Assembly (NCBI RefSeq): GCF_016863275.1
Contig: NZ_BOOO01000001.1
Span: 248,001 to 312,000, forward strand
Origin: Planotetraspora mira
GTDB lineage: Bacteria; Actinomycetota; Actinomycetes; Streptosporangiales; Streptosporangiaceae
DNA: 64,000 bases
Reading direction: 5' to 3'
Shown here in pieces: positions 10,521 through 22,267 of this stretch. Each line of letters begins with the position of its first letter. Position 1 is the stretch's first letter. A model generated the notes under the pieces. It saw only the letters and a list, made by a program, of their open reading frames with translations, ran no database searches and had not been told where the DNA came from. A program made the position numbers and the translations under genes.

Positions 10521-11588
10521 ATGACCGCTTCCGCCGCTCCGTTCGACCTCATTCGCCCGGAGGTGGACCGATCTCTCCGCATGTTCGTCGACCGGCAGCG
10601 TCCTCTGTTCACCGACCCTCAGCTGGCCGTCCTGCTGAGCACGGCGGAGGATTTCCTCGCGGGCGGGAAGCGATTGCGGCCGGCCTTCTGCTACTGGGGC
10701 TGGCGTGCCGCCGGAGGCGGGGACGACCCCGCGCTCCACGCCGCCGCCGCCTCGCTCGAACTCCTGCAGGCGAGCGCGCTCATCCACGACGACGTGATGG
10801 ACTCCAGCGACGTCCGCCGCGGCATGCCGGCCGTTCATCGCAAGTTCGAGCAGATGCACAGGCAGGCCGGCTGGTACGGGTCCGCGGAGCAGTTCGGGGA
10901 GGGCGCCGCCGTCCTGCTGGGCAACCTGCTCCTCATCTGGGCCGGCGAGATGTGGCGCAACAGCGGTCTGGGGCCGGAGGCGCTCGCCGCGGCGCAGCCG
11001 GTCCATGAGCACATGCTGACCGAGCTCATGTCGGGGCAGTACCTCGACCTGCTGGAGCAGGCCCAGGGAGAGAGCACCCTCGACGGGGCGCTGCGCGTCG
11101 CCCTCTACAAGAGCGGCAAGTACTCCGTCGAGCAGCCGCTCCGGCTGGGCCTCGTGCTCGCGGCCCGGGCCCAGCACCCGTGGATCGACAAGCTCTGCGT
11201 CCAGTACGGCCAGCAGGTCGGCATCGCGTTCCAGCTCCGCGACGACATCCTCGGCGTCTTCGGCGATCCTGCGGAGACCGGGAAGCCCGCGGGAGACGAC
11301 CTGCGCGAGGGCAAGCGGACCATCCTCATCGCGCGGACCCTCTCGGTGGCGTCGCCCGCTCAGGCGGAGATCGTGCGCACCCTGCTCGGGGATCCCCTGC
11401 TGGACGCGGACGGGGTCGAGCGGCTCCGCTCCGTGATCCTGGACACCGGCGCGCTGTCGGCGTGCGAGGAGATGATCAAGCGGTTCCTCGACGACGCCCT
11501 GCACGCGCTGGAGCAGGCCCCCATCGACGAGAGCGCGCGTGCGGCCCTCGCCGCGCTCGCCGTGGCGGCCACGTCCCGGCGGACCTGA
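10521..11588 (+). CDS. all-trans polyprenyl diphosphate synthase
   Basis: Condenses isopentenyl diphosphate onto allylic diphosphates. It has 355 residues. The first aspartate-rich motif DDVMD is at 90-94 and the second DDILG, followed by VFGD, at 241-249; GGKRLRP near residue 48 binds IPP. It resembles idsA-type geranylgeranyl or farnesyl diphosphate synthases, but chain length is not readable here. The ATG at 10521 is 6 nt after TACCCT. In M. tuberculosis the idsA2 gene (Rv2173) occupies the same place beside Rv2172c and Rv2175c. Confidence 0.92.
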   Translation: MTASAAPFDLIRPEVDRSLRMFVDRQRPLFTDPQLAVLLSTAEDFLAGGKRLRPAFCYWGWRAAGGGDDPALHAAAASLELLQASALIHDDVMDSSDVRRGMPAVHRKFEQMHRQAGWYGSAEQFGEGAAVLLGNLLLIWAGEMWRNSGLGPEALAAAQPVHEHMLTELMSGQYLDLLEQAQGESTLDGALRVALYKSGKYSVEQPLRLGLVLAARAQHPWIDKLCVQYGQQVGIAFQLRDDILGVFGDPAETGKPAGDDLREGKRTILIARTLSVASPAQAEIVRTLLGDPLLDADGVERLRSVILDTGALSACEEMIKRFLDDALHALEQAPIDESARAALAALAVAATSRRT

Positions 11589-11623
11589 GCACGAACCGGA
11601 GCGCGCCGAGAAGCTTCGCGTGG

Positions 11624-12277
11624 TCAGAGCGGAATCGAGGCGAGCCGCGCCCGCAGCGCGGCCGCGGCCTCCCGGGGGTCGTCGGCCTCGGTGATCGCCC
11701 TCACGACGACGGCGCGGCGCACGCCGTAGGACATGACCTCGTCGATGGTGTCGAGCCCGATCCCTCCGATGCCGAACCACGGCCGGCCGGCACCGAGATC
11801 GGCGGCGTGCTTGAGCAGGGCGGGGCCGGGCGCGTGCCGTCCGGGCTTGGTCGGGGTCGGCCAGATGGGGCCGCAGCAGAAGTAGTCGACGCCGGGCTGC
11901 ACCGCCGCGGCCGAGGCCTCGTCCGCCGAGTGCGTGGACCGGCCGATCAGGATGCCGGACCCGAGGATCTCCCGCGCGAGCGCGACGGGCAGGTCGTCCT
12001 GGCCCAGGTGAAGGATGTCCGGGCGGGCCGCGTGGGCGATGTCCGCCCGGTCGTTCACCGCCAGGAGCGCCCCATGCCTGTCGCAGGCAGCACGGAAGAC
12101 CTCGAGCAGTTCGAGCTCTTCACGCGCCTCCAGGCCCTTGTCCCGCAACTGGACGATGTCCACTCCGCCCGCCAGGGCCGCGTCGAGGAAGTCCTCGAGA
12201 TCGCCGCGGTCCTTCCTGGCGTCGGTGCAGAGATAGAGCCTGGCATGCGCGAGTCGCTCTCGCCGGGTGTCGGTCAC
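11624..12277 (-). CDS. thiE: thiamine-phosphate synthase
   Basis: Joins HMP-diphosphate and THZ-phosphate to give thiamine monophosphate. It has 217 residues forming a TIM barrel. The [10 protein letters not shown] diphosphate site is near residue 40, followed by [17 protein letters not shown], and the [14 protein letters not shown] loop near 135. The GTG start at 12277 gives the canonical N-terminus. It lies on the minus strand, separate from thiO-thiS-thiG (14131-16357) across two unrelated genes. Its own upstream region shows no THI box. Confidence 0.95.
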   Translation of the reverse strand: MTDTRRERLAHARLYLCTDARKDRGDLEDFLDAALAGGVDIVQLRDKGLEAREELELLEVFRAACDRHGALLAVNDRADIAHAARPDILHLGQDDLPVALAREILGSGILIGRSTHSADEASAAAVQPGVDYFCCGPIWPTPTKPGRHAPGPALLKHAADLGAGRPWFGIGGIGLDTIDEVMSYGVRRAVVVRAITEADDPREAAAALRARLASIPL

Positions 12278-12305
12278 CCGACCACAATGCCACGGGCCGC
12301 CGGGA

Positions 12306-12680
12306 TCAGAATCCCAGTGCCTGGGCCCTCCGCTTGACCTCGGTGTGCCGTCCCGCGAGGACCGCGTCGATCGGCGAACCGGGAAGTGACGGGTCCGGTG
12401 TGAACAGCCACCGGATCGCCTCCACGTCGCCGTAGCCCGCGTCGGACAGCACGGTCAGCGTGCCGGGAAGCCCCTTGAGGACATCCCCGTCCGCGATGAA
12501 CACGGCCGGGATGTGCGGCTCACCGCCGCCCCTGCGGGCGCCGACGAGCTTCTTGTCCTTCAGCAGCTGCTTGGCTCGTCCGATGGACAGCCTCAGCCTC
12601 TCCGCGACCTCGGAAAGGGGGAGCCACTCCCCCACCAGTCGGTCGGTCTCCACGTCGATCTGCGCAACAGTAAGCGTCAC
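12306..12680 (-). CDS. Rv2175c-family winged-helix DNA-binding protein
   Basis: A 124-residue protein with an N-terminal helix-turn-helix ([30 protein letters not shown]) and a conserved C-terminal half ([17 protein letters not shown]). It matches the Rv2175c family, whose M. tuberculosis member binds DNA and is phosphorylated near its N-terminus by the neighbouring kinase PknL. Here a PASTA kinase is encoded 3.8 kb away, and threonines occur at positions 2, 4 and 12 as possible acceptors (inference). The GTG at 12680 is preceded by an AATGGT/TAATGG element 6-7 nt upstream, suggesting a leaderless transcript. Confidence 0.88.
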   Translation of the reverse strand: MTLTVAQIDVETDRLVGEWLPLSEVAERLRLSIGRAKQLLKDKKLVGARRGGGEPHIPAVFIADGDVLKGLPGTLTVLSDAGYGDVEAIRWLFTPDPSLPGSPIDAVLAGRHTEVKRRAQALGF

Positions 12681-12723
12681 GAAACCACCATTACCACAGC
12701 CGACCTTCCAGGAAACACCTCGA

Positions 12724-13902
12724 TTACGCCATAATACAGTCGCGGAGAGTCACTGCCGGATCGATCAACCGGGTGACGTCGAGCCGCTGGCCGCCCTCGA
12801 CTACGCGGCGCCCCTGCACGAGGTCCCGCGGCCGGTCGACGGTGAGGATGGCTGCCAGCCGATCTTCGGCGGCGAGCCAGCATACCGCCCATTTCTCGTC
12901 CACGAGGGGATCCCCCCGCAGCAGCAGGCGCTCCGCCGTCCCCCGGTGCCCGGCGAACTGCACCATGTGGCCGAACTGCTCCGACCAGAAATACGGAACC
13001 GGGTCGTAGACCGCGACCTCGCCGAGCAGCGTCGCCGCCGCGGTGTCGGGGGCGCCGAGAGCCGTGTCCCAGTGCTCGACCCGCATACGGCGTCCGAACC
13101 TGCGCGACCACCAGTTGGCGCAGTCGCCGACGGCGACCACGTTGGCGAGCGACGTCCGCAGGTGCTCGTCGACGACCACGCCGTCCTCGACGGCCACGGC
13201 GGAGCCCTTCAGCCAGTCGACGGCGGGGCGCACGCCGACACAGGTGAGGATGACGTCCGCCTCGATCCTGGCGCCCGACATCAGGGTCACCCCGTCCGGG
13301 TCCACGCTGCCGACCATCGCGCCCAGCCACAACTCGACGCCCGCCTTGCCGTACCAGGGGATCGTGTGACCACCGGCGACGGCGCCCAGCGCGGCGGACA
13401 GCGGCGCCTCACCCGCCTCGATCACGGTGACCACGCAGCCGGCCTTGGCGGCGGCGGTCGCGACCTCGGCGCCGATCCAGCCCGCGCCGATCACCACGAT
13501 CCTGGCGCCCGGGACGAGATGCGCCCGCAGGGCCAGTGCGTCGTCGATGGTGCGCAGGACGTGCTGACACCCCTCGCCCCGCAGCCGTACGGGCGAGGCG
13601 CCTGTGGCGATGACGAGGCCGTCGTAGTCGAGCTCGCCCTCCGTGGTCTCCACCACTCCGTCACGCAGGCCCTTGGCGGCGATGCCCAGGCACAGCCGGA
13701 CGTCGAGGGCCTCGAGATCGGAGTCGACGACCGTGGAGTCGGTCTGGCCGAGCAGCACCGCCTTGGACAGCGGCGGCCTGTCATAGGGGCGATGCGGTTC
13801 CTCGCCGACCAGCGTGATCCGCCCAGCGAACCCGTGGGCACGCAGCGCCTCGACACTTCGCACGCCGGCGAGACCGGCCCCCACAACCACGACGTGATCC
13901 AC
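12724..13902 (-). CDS. ferredoxin/rubredoxin-reductase-type FAD-dependent oxidoreductase
   Basis: A 392-residue flavoprotein. The FAD Rossmann motif VVVVGAGLAG is at the N-terminus, YDRPPLSK near residue 44, the NAD(P)H Rossmann motif VVIGAGWIGAEVA near 140, the FAD motif VVAVGDCA near 265, and a Reductase_C domain at the C-terminus (VPYFWSEQFGHMVQFAG). It probably passes electrons from NAD(P)H to a small iron-sulfur or rubredoxin partner, none of which is adjacent. The frame is open far upstream; I chose GTG 13902 because it starts right at the FAD motif and TATGGT lies 6 nt before it. It is divergent from the TPP riboswitch. Confidence 0.85.
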   Translation of the reverse strand: MDHVVVVGAGLAGVRSVEALRAHGFAGRITLVGEEPHRPYDRPPLSKAVLLGQTDSTVVDSDLEALDVRLCLGIAAKGLRDGVVETTEGELDYDGLVIATGASPVRLRGEGCQHVLRTIDDALALRAHLVPGARIVVIGAGWIGAEVATAAAKAGCVVTVIEAGEAPLSAALGAVAGGHTIPWYGKAGVELWLGAMVGSVDPDGVTLMSGARIEADVILTCVGVRPAVDWLKGSAVAVEDGVVVDEHLRTSLANVVAVGDCANWWSRRFGRRMRVEHWDTALGAPDTAAATLLGEVAVYDPVPYFWSEQFGHMVQFAGHRGTAERLLLRGDPLVDEKWAVCWLAAEDRLAAILTVDRPRDLVQGRRVVEGGQRLDVTRLIDPAVTLRDCIMA

Positions 13903-13969
13903 GACCTGACCATAGATTGCCGACACGGCCACCCGCCAATGGAGAGTGGATAACGAATTGACTAAGTAC

Positions 13970-14002
13970 TGCGCACAATGCGTAATGACTGCCTTGTGCG
14001 CA
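13970..14002. promoter_or_regulatory. 9-bp inverted repeat between flavoprotein and TPP riboswitch
   Basis: TGCGCACAA (13970-13978) and TTGTGCGCA (13994-14002) are perfect arms with a 15-nt spacer. They sit in the shared divergent promoter region, so this may be an operator for either side. No regulator gene is adjacent. Confidence 0.4.
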
Positions 14003-14035
14003 TCCCTCCCGATCAGGGCTAGGCTAGGGGCGTAA

Positions 14036-14129
14036 GACGCGCGGGAGCCCGGCAGGCCGGGCTGAGAGGAGAGCGTGAGGCTCTCGACCGCAATCGACCT
14101 GATCCGGGTAATGCCGGCGAAGGGAGCGC
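14036..14129 (+). promoter_or_regulatory. TPP riboswitch (THI box)
   Basis: The sequence has the full THI-box order: GGGAGCCC, then CCGGGCTGAGAGG, a variable P3 arm, GACCTGATCCGGGTAAT and the closing GCGAAGGGAGCGC. The final AAGGGAG is also the Shine-Dalgarno of thiO (GTG at 14131), so thiamine diphosphate binding should hide the ribosome site directly. A TAGGCT hexamer at 14020-14025 is a candidate -10. Confidence 0.95.
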
Positions 14130-14130
14130 A

Positions 14131-16357
<2,227 letters not shown>

Positions 16358-16522
16358 ACCCGGCCGGCGTGCCTCCGGCCCATCACCAGGGGTCAAGGCC
16401 GCCGTAAATTACGGTTATCGCAGCAAGTGACCTTTCCATCGGCGTCGAATTGACGGCGGAAAAGGTCTCAGTTTGGGATTCCCGAGCCCGGCGAGTGGCA
16501 AATCACCCTTAAACTCGGGCGC

Positions 16523-18466
16523 GTGGACACGACGCTAACCGACCCGATCGTGGGGCATGTGCTCGACGGGCGCTACCGCGTCGAGTCCCGGATCGCCCGG
16601 GGTGGAATGGCCTCCGTCTATCTTGCTCTGGACGTCCGGCTCGATCGTACGGTCGCCGTCAAGGTGATGCACCACACGCTTGCCGAGGACCCCCAGTTCG
16701 TGCGGCGGTTCATCGGCGAGGCCAGGTCCGTGGCCAGCCTCAGCCACCCCAACATCGTGCAGGTCTTCGACCAGGGCACCGACGGCAAGCACGTCTATCT
16801 CTCGATGGAGTACGTGCCCGGCCGGACGCTGCGCGACGTCCTGCGCAAGCGAGGCCGCCTACCCGCGCGCGAAGCGCTGGAGATCGTCATCCCGGTGCTG
16901 GCCGCGCTCGGCGCGGCCCACCAGGCCGGCCTCGTCCACCGGGACGTCAAGCCGGAGAACGTCCTGCTCACCGACGACGGCCGCGTGAAGGTCGTCGACT
17001 TCGGCCTTGCGCGCGCCGTCGAGGCGACGAACCAGACCAAGACCGGCATCATGATCGGCACGATCGGCTACATGTCGCCCGAGCAGGTCACGGCCGGTCT
17101 CGCGGACTCCCGCAGCGACGTCTACGCCGTCGGCATCATGTTGTTCGAGTTGCTGACCGGGCGGCAGCCGTACGAGGGCGACACACCGATGTCGGTCGCC
17201 TACCGGCACGTCCACGACAGCGTCCCCGTCCCGTCCGCCGTCGTCGGCGACATCGCGCCGCAACTCGACGCCCTGGTCGCGGCGGCCACCGATCGCGATC
17301 CCGCCAGGCGTCCCTCCGACGCCACGGCGATGCTGGTCGCCGCCGTCGAGGTGCACCGCGTTCTGCCCAAGACGCCCAAGGCGGGTCAGCACGCCGCTCC
17401 CGTCTCCCTCTCCACGGCGGCCATGCCGGCCGAGCCGTACAGCACGGGGCAGTACCTCGCCCCCGGGCACCACACGCCGGCACCGCCCAACCACACGATG
17501 ATCCAGCCGCGGACCGATCTGATGACCGCGCCGCCGGACGGTCCCCGCCGCAACGTGCTGAAGAGGCGGTCGACCTGGTTCATCGCCGGCCTCGCCCTGC
17601 TGATGGTCGCCGGCGTGGCGCTCACCGGCTGGTGGTTCTCGCAGGGGCGCTACACGAAGGTGCCCGACCTGCTCAACCAGAACATCACGGTCGCCAAGCA
17701 TGCGGCCGAGCAGCAGGGCTTCGTCGTCACGGTCGGGAAGGCGCGCTTCGACGACCACGTGGAAAAGGACCTGGTGCTCGAGTCCGACCCCGTGGCCGGG
17801 ACCGAGGTGGACAAGGGCGCACGGATCACGCTCATCCCGTCGGCCGGCCCGGAGACCGTGCCGGTGCCGAAGGTCCAGGGTCTCAGCGAGGCGGACGCCC
17901 GCGAGGCGATCGGGCAGGCCGGCCTGAACGTCGGGCGCGTGAGCAAGACCGCGAGCGACACCGTGGCCCGCGGCCTCATCGTCAAGACGAGCCCCGACGT
18001 GGGTAAGCGCGTCAGGAAGAACTCGACCGTCAACCTCGTGGTCAGCGCGGGCCTGCTCATGCCGGACGTCACGCAGATGATGCGCGACCAGGCCGAGCAG
18101 TTCCTCCGCGAGAAGGGCTTCAACGTCCAGATCGACGAGACCGCGGACGACACCGCGCCGGGGACCGTCATCGCCCAGGATCCGGCGGGCGGCTCGGAGA
18201 CCGTGGCCGGAGCGAACGTCCGCCTGACAGTCTCCCGAGGCCCCGATCAGGGCTTCCACTGGCCGTGGGAGAACAACGGCGACCAGCAGGCCAACCTGGT
18301 CAACGTGCCTGATGTGCGGTTCAAGAACGTGCAGGACGCCCAGAACGAGCTGAAGGCGGCGGGCTTCAAGGTGAAGACCCGCAACCTCGTCGGCACCCAG
18401 CGGGTGGTGGGCGAGCAGCCTCTCGGTCAGCAACCGGCCGGCACCACGATCATGATCTGGCACTGA
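16523..18466 (+). CDS. PknL/PknB-type Ser/Thr kinase with four PASTA domains
   Basis: Membrane receptor kinase of 647 residues. The kinase domain is at about 18-280: glycine loop ARGGMASVY, Lys47 in VAVKV, VHRDVKPEN with Asp141, DFG at about 159, and the activation loop GTIGYMSPEQ. A Pro-rich juxtamembrane stretch precedes one transmembrane helix at about 347-370. Four extracellular PASTA repeats follow from about 376 (VPDLLNQ, VPVPKVQGLS, MPDVTQM, VPDVRFKN), which should sense muropeptides or lipid II. The GTG start is 7 nt after TAAACT. Proximity to the Rv2175c-like gene supports PknL orthology. Confidence 0.93.
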   Translation: MDTTLTDPIVGHVLDGRYRVESRIARGGMASVYLALDVRLDRTVAVKVMHHTLAEDPQFVRRFIGEARSVASLSHPNIVQVFDQGTDGKHVYLSMEYVPGRTLRDVLRKRGRLPAREALEIVIPVLAALGAAHQAGLVHRDVKPENVLLTDDGRVKVVDFGLARAVEATNQTKTGIMIGTIGYMSPEQVTAGLADSRSDVYAVGIMLFELLTGRQPYEGDTPMSVAYRHVHDSVPVPSAVVGDIAPQLDALVAAATDRDPARRPSDATAMLVAAVEVHRVLPKTPKAGQHAAPVSLSTAAMPAEPYSTGQYLAPGHHTPAPPNHTMIQPRTDLMTAPPDGPRRNVLKRRSTWFIAGLALLMVAGVALTGWWFSQGRYTKVPDLLNQNITVAKHAAEQQGFVVTVGKARFDDHVEKDLVLESDPVAGTEVDKGARITLIPSAGPETVPVPKVQGLSEADAREAIGQAGLNVGRVSKTASDTVARGLIVKTSPDVGKRVRKNSTVNLVVSAGLLMPDVTQMMRDQAEQFLREKGFNVQIDETADDTAPGTVIAQDPAGGSETVAGANVRLTVSRGPDQGFHWPWENNGDQQANLVNVPDVRFKNVQDAQNELKAAGFKVKTRNLVGTQRVVGEQPLGQQPAGTTIMIWH

Positions 18467-18562
18467 CACCCTGTCCCGCGGTCCTGCCCCTGGCCCTGCT
18501 CCGAAGTCGGCGTCGGTTTCGGCTTCGGCTTCGGTGAGGCGCCAGGGCGGACCGCGGCCAGG

Positions 18563-19537
18563 TCAGGGGGCGAGCGAGCCGAGCAGGCGGAGTCGTCCGA
18601 GGCCGCCGTCGGGGTAGATGTCGAGCCGGGCGTGGGTCATCCTGCGGTCGCTGTCGAGGCGGAAGCGATGCCGGGTGTCCGGCTGCAGCCGCGTCCGGGC
18701 AAGCAGCGGGAACCACGCCTCCCCGTCGTCCAGCGCCGCCTCCCCCGCGTCGATCCCGCTGAGCGAGGCCCAGCCGGGCGCGTTGAAGACGAGGTTCGTC
18801 GTGTCGAGTTCGGCCACGGCCACGGTGCCTGCGCCCGCGAGCGCCACGACCAGCCAGTCGTTGCCGCCGTCCCTGCGCCGGGCGGTCTCCCATCCCTCGG
18901 CCTGGTTCCTGGACAGTCCCGGCGCGATGACGTTGTTGGGCGAGGAGTAGAACTCGTCGGAGCAGGCGATCACGAGACCCCCGTTCTCCAGTGCCGCGAG
19001 ATCAACGGTGAGCCCACTCAGGAACGTGGGGTCGGGCACGACCTCCCCGTGCACGCGCAGCCTGGCCACGCCCCCGTCGGGGAAGATGTTCAACCGCACA
19101 TGGGTGAAACGGCGCGGGTCCGCGACCTCGAACAGGTGGGCGGTGTCGCCCTTGAGCGCGCTCGTCGGCACGATCTCCACCCAGTCGGCCCGCTCGGCGA
19201 GCTCCCCCGGCGTGGACAGGCCGTCCACGGTGCACGCCTCGGCGGACGCGTGGGGCGGGTAGTTGCCCTTGAACCAGGCGGTGTCGATCACGATCCCCCT
19301 GATCACACCGGGGAGGCCGAGCCGGACGATCGCCCAGTCGTGCCCCGGCTCACGGCGCCTCCTGGTCTCCCAGCCGTCGTAAAGCTGGCCCTTCGCTCCG
19401 AACGTGTGCGGCTGGAACGACGGCGGGCCCGGCCGGATGAGCGCCTCACGCTCCGCGAACGACTCGTCGTTGGCGGCGACGACGGCCCCGCCGTACGTCC
19501 GAAGGGCAAGATCGGGCAAGCGGGTGAAGTCCGTCAT
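18563..19537 (-). CDS. alc: allantoicase
   Basis: Splits allantoate into ureidoglycolate and urea. It has 324 residues, normal length, and two tandem jelly-roll halves. The first carries AANDESFAEREALI and WETRRRREPGHDWAIVRLG; the second carries ACSDEFYSSPNNVIAPG and WETARRRDGGNDWLVVAL, so the repeat is visible directly. It is the last gene of the purine operon, starting 1 nt after the allB stop. Confidence 0.95.
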   Translation of the reverse strand: MTDFTRLPDLALRTYGGAVVAANDESFAEREALIRPGPPSFQPHTFGAKGQLYDGWETRRRREPGHDWAIVRLGLPGVIRGIVIDTAWFKGNYPPHASAEACTVDGLSTPGELAERADWVEIVPTSALKGDTAHLFEVADPRRFTHVRLNIFPDGGVARLRVHGEVVPDPTFLSGLTVDLAALENGGLVIACSDEFYSSPNNVIAPGLSRNQAEGWETARRRDGGNDWLVVALAGAGTVAVAELDTTNLVFNAPGWASLSGIDAGEAALDDGEAWFPLLARTRLQPDTRHRFRLDSDRRMTHARLDIYPDGGLGRLRLLGSLAP

Positions 19538-19538
19538 C

Positions 19539-20906
19539 TCATCTCCCTGGGGTCAGGAACCTTCCGGTCGGCGTGACGTAGTCGACCGGCACACCGCGTG
19601 ACCATGTGGTCCGCACGACGCCCGTCAGCGTCCTGCCGTCGTAGGGCGAGACCGGGTTGCGATGGTGCAGCGCCGCCACGTCGACCGTGAACTCGGCCGC
19701 CGGGTCGAACGCCACCAGGTCGGCGTCCGCGCCGACCCGCAGGTCTCCCTTGTACGGCAGGCCGGCCAGCGCCGCGGGCCCCCGGGCCATCCATCTGACG
19801 ACGTCGGGCAGGCCGTACCCCCGGGAGAGGGCGGCGGTCCACACGACGGGCAGTCCGAGCTGGAGCGAGGAGACGCCACCCCACGCCGCGGCGAAGTCGG
19901 GCACCTTGAGATCGGGCGTCGACGGCGAGTGGTCGGAGACGATCCCCATCAGCACGCCGTCCGCGAGTGCCTGCCAGAGGGCGTCGCGGTTGGCGGCCTC
20001 CCTGACGGGCGGGCAACACTTGTACGCCGGTCCCGTGACCTCCTCGGCGGTCAGGCAGAGGTAGTGGGGACACGTCTCGGCACTGATCCGCACGCCGTCC
20101 CGCTGAGCCTGGCGCAGCGGCTCGATGCAGGCGGCGGCCGAGACGTGCACGATGTGGGCGCGTGCTCCCGTCTCCGCGGCGAGCTCGATGACCTGCTCGA
20201 CGGCTCTCCGCTCGGCGTCCGGAGTACGAGACCTCAAGAAGTCCGGATATGTCGGGCCGGTCGGTTCGGTCAGCGCGGCGGGATCCTCCGCGTGTGCGAT
20301 GAGCAGCCCGTCGAACGACGCCAGCTCCACGAGCGCGGTCCTGAGGCCGTCGCGATCGAGCGCGGGGAACTCGTCGACACCTGAGGGAGACAGGAAACAC
20401 TTGACGCCGAAGACGCCGGCCTCGTGCAACGGCCGCAGATCCGCCACGTTGCCGGGCACGGCCCCGCCCCAGAAGCCGACGTCGACGTGACACTGCCCCC
20501 GGGCCGCCTTCCGCTTGACCTCCAGGGAGGCGACGTCGACCGTGGGCGGCAGCGAGTTGAGCGGCATGTCGACGATCGTCGTCACGCCTCCGGCGGCGGC
20601 CGCCCTGGTGGCCGAGGCGAACCCCTCCCAGTGCGTACGCCCGGGCTCGTTGACGTGGACGTGCGTGTCCACCAGACCGGGCAGCAACGCGAGGTCGCCG
20701 AGGCCGACGGTCTCCCGCGCGGGCGGCGGCTCGTCATAGGGGCGGAGGGCCGCGATCCTGCCCGCTCGTACGGCCACCGCCAGCGGGCGCTCCCCCTCGG
20801 GGGTGACGGCCCGGCGCGACCGGACGACCAGGTCGTACGGCTCGTCCGCGGCCCTGGCATCCGGAACGTGCTCGGCGGCGTCCGGGGCGCGCTCGGCGGC
20901 GCTCAC
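19539..20906 (-). CDS. allB: allantoinase
   Basis: Metal-dependent amidohydrolase opening allantoin to allantoate. It has 455 residues. The HxH metal motif is in GLVDTHVHVNEPGRTHWEG near residue 65, ITIVDMPLNS-type sequence follows (TTIVDMPLNSLPP), and AHIVHVSAAACIEPL and MGIVSDHSPS complete the metal site. The GTG start overlaps the upstream deaminase stop (GTGA). The family looks like dihydroorotase, but the purine context and the uricase pathway genes fix the assignment. Confidence 0.93.
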   Translation of the reverse strand: MSAAERAPDAAEHVPDARAADEPYDLVVRSRRAVTPEGERPLAVAVRAGRIAALRPYDEPPPARETVGLGDLALLPGLVDTHVHVNEPGRTHWEGFASATRAAAAGGVTTIVDMPLNSLPPTVDVASLEVKRKAARGQCHVDVGFWGGAVPGNVADLRPLHEAGVFGVKCFLSPSGVDEFPALDRDGLRTALVELASFDGLLIAHAEDPAALTEPTGPTYPDFLRSRTPDAERRAVEQVIELAAETGARAHIVHVSAAACIEPLRQAQRDGVRISAETCPHYLCLTAEEVTGPAYKCCPPVREAANRDALWQALADGVLMGIVSDHSPSTPDLKVPDFAAAWGGVSSLQLGLPVVWTAALSRGYGLPDVVRWMARGPAALAGLPYKGDLRVGADADLVAFDPAAEFTVDVAALHHRNPVSPYDGRTLTGVVRTTWSRGVPVDYVTPTGRFLTPGR

Positions 20907-22267
20907 TCGGCGGCCGCCAGCAGCCGGCGGTGGGCCCGTGCCCCCGCCTGCGCGGCCTCGGCGTCGGAGACCGTCCGCAGCTCGCCGTCCTCGACCACCG
21001 TCCGGCCGCCCACCAGGAGCCTGGCCAGGGGCGGGGTCTGACCGTACGCGAACGCCACGACGGGATCGTCGATCGCCGCGTGGTAGCCGCCGAGCCGCCA
21101 CAGGGCGATGTCGGCCAGTTTGCCCGGCTCCAGGGAGCCGATCTCCTTCTCACGGCCGAGGCACCTGGCCCCGCCGATGGTGGCCAGTTCGAGTGCCTGG
21201 CGGGCGGTCAGCGCGCGCGGGCCGTACCGGGCGCGCTGCATGAGCATCGCCATCCGCACCTCGCCCGCGAGCGGGGTCATCTCGCTGGAGGCCGCGCCGT
21301 CGACGCCGAGGCCGACCGGGGCGCCCTCGCGGAGCAGGTCGGAGATGCGGGCGATGCCCGCGCCGAGGCGTCCGTTGGACGAGGGACAGTGGGCCGTGCC
21401 CGTGCCGGTCTGGGCGAAACGTCGGATGTCGGCGTCGGTCAGATGGACGCAGTGGGCGAGCCACACGTCCGGGCCGAGCCAGTTGAGCTGCTCGAGGTAC
21501 TCGACCGGGAGCATGCCGAACTGCGCTCTGCAGTGCTCGTCCTCGTCCGCGGTCTCCGCGATGTGGGTGTGCAGGCGGACGCCGTACGAGCGGGCGAGCT
21601 CCGCGGACCTGAGCATCAGTTCGCCGGTCACCGAGAACGGCGAGCAGGGCGCGACGGCGACGCGGAGCATCGAGCCGAACGACGGATCATGATATTTGCG
21701 GATGGCGTCCTCGGTCGCCTGGAGAACCTCGTCGGCCCCCTCGACGAGGTCGTCCGGCGGCAGCCCGCCCTGGGACTGGCCGCGGTCCATCGAGCCGCGG
21801 CACGGATGGAACCGCACGCCCACCTGCCGGGCCGCCTCGATCTCGGCGTCGAACAGGTCGCCGCGCCCCTTGGGGAAGACGTAGTGGTGGTCGGTCGACG
21901 TCGTGCAGCCCGACCTGGCCAGCCAGGCCAGCCCGGCCGTCGCCGCTCCCGACACCACCTCGGCGTCCATCCGTCCCCACAACCGGTAGCTGGCGACCAG
22001 CCACTCGAACAGCGTCCCGTCGGGCGTGATGCCCTGCGAGGCCCACTGGTAGAGGTGGTGGTGGGTGTTGACGAACCCCGGGGTCGCCAGGCAGCCGGAT
22101 CCGTCGACGCGCTGCGCGCCCTCGGGTACGGCTGGCGCCGCGCCCGGGCCGACGGCCGTGATCCGGTCGTCCTCGATCACGATGTGGCCGGAGGAGATCT
22201 CCTGCCCGACGATCGGGACGATGTGGGCGTTCTCGATGACGACTCGCCGTATTGCATGATCACGCAC
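20903..22267 (-). CDS. 8-oxoguanine deaminase / guanine-deaminase-like amidohydrolase
   Basis: A 454-residue metal-dependent deaminase of the TrzN/GuaD/8-oxoguanine-deaminase group. It has GFVNTHHHLYQWASQG (metal HxH), STDHHYVFP, LHTHIAETADEDEHC and GLGVDGAASSE near residue 320. In purine operons such proteins convert guanine or 8-oxoguanine to xanthine or urate; I favour 8-oxoguanine deaminase by overall pattern, without proof. The only available start is GTG 22267, which lies at the edge of a 53-bp repeat so that its first codons (GTG-CGT-GAT-CAT-GC) come from the repeat. It overlaps allB. Confidence 0.85.
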   Translation of the reverse strand: MRDHAIRRVVIENAHIVPIVGQEISSGHIVIEDDRITAVGPGAAPAVPEGAQRVDGSGCLATPGFVNTHHHLYQWASQGITPDGTLFEWLVASYRLWGRMDAEVVSGAATAGLAWLARSGCTTSTDHHYVFPKGRGDLFDAEIEAARQVGVRFHPCRGSMDRGQSQGGLPPDDLVEGADEVLQATEDAIRKYHDPSFGSMLRVAVAPCSPFSVTGELMLRSAELARSYGVRLHTHIAETADEDEHCRAQFGMLPVEYLEQLNWLGPDVWLAHCVHLTDADIRRFAQTGTGTAHCPSSNGRLGAGIARISDLLREGAPVGLGVDGAASSEMTPLAGEVRMAMLMQRARYGPRALTARQALELATIGGARCLGREKEIGSLEPGKLADIALWRLGGYHAAIDDPVVAFAYGQTPPLARLLVGGRTVVEDGELRTVSDAEAAQAGARAHRRLLAAAE

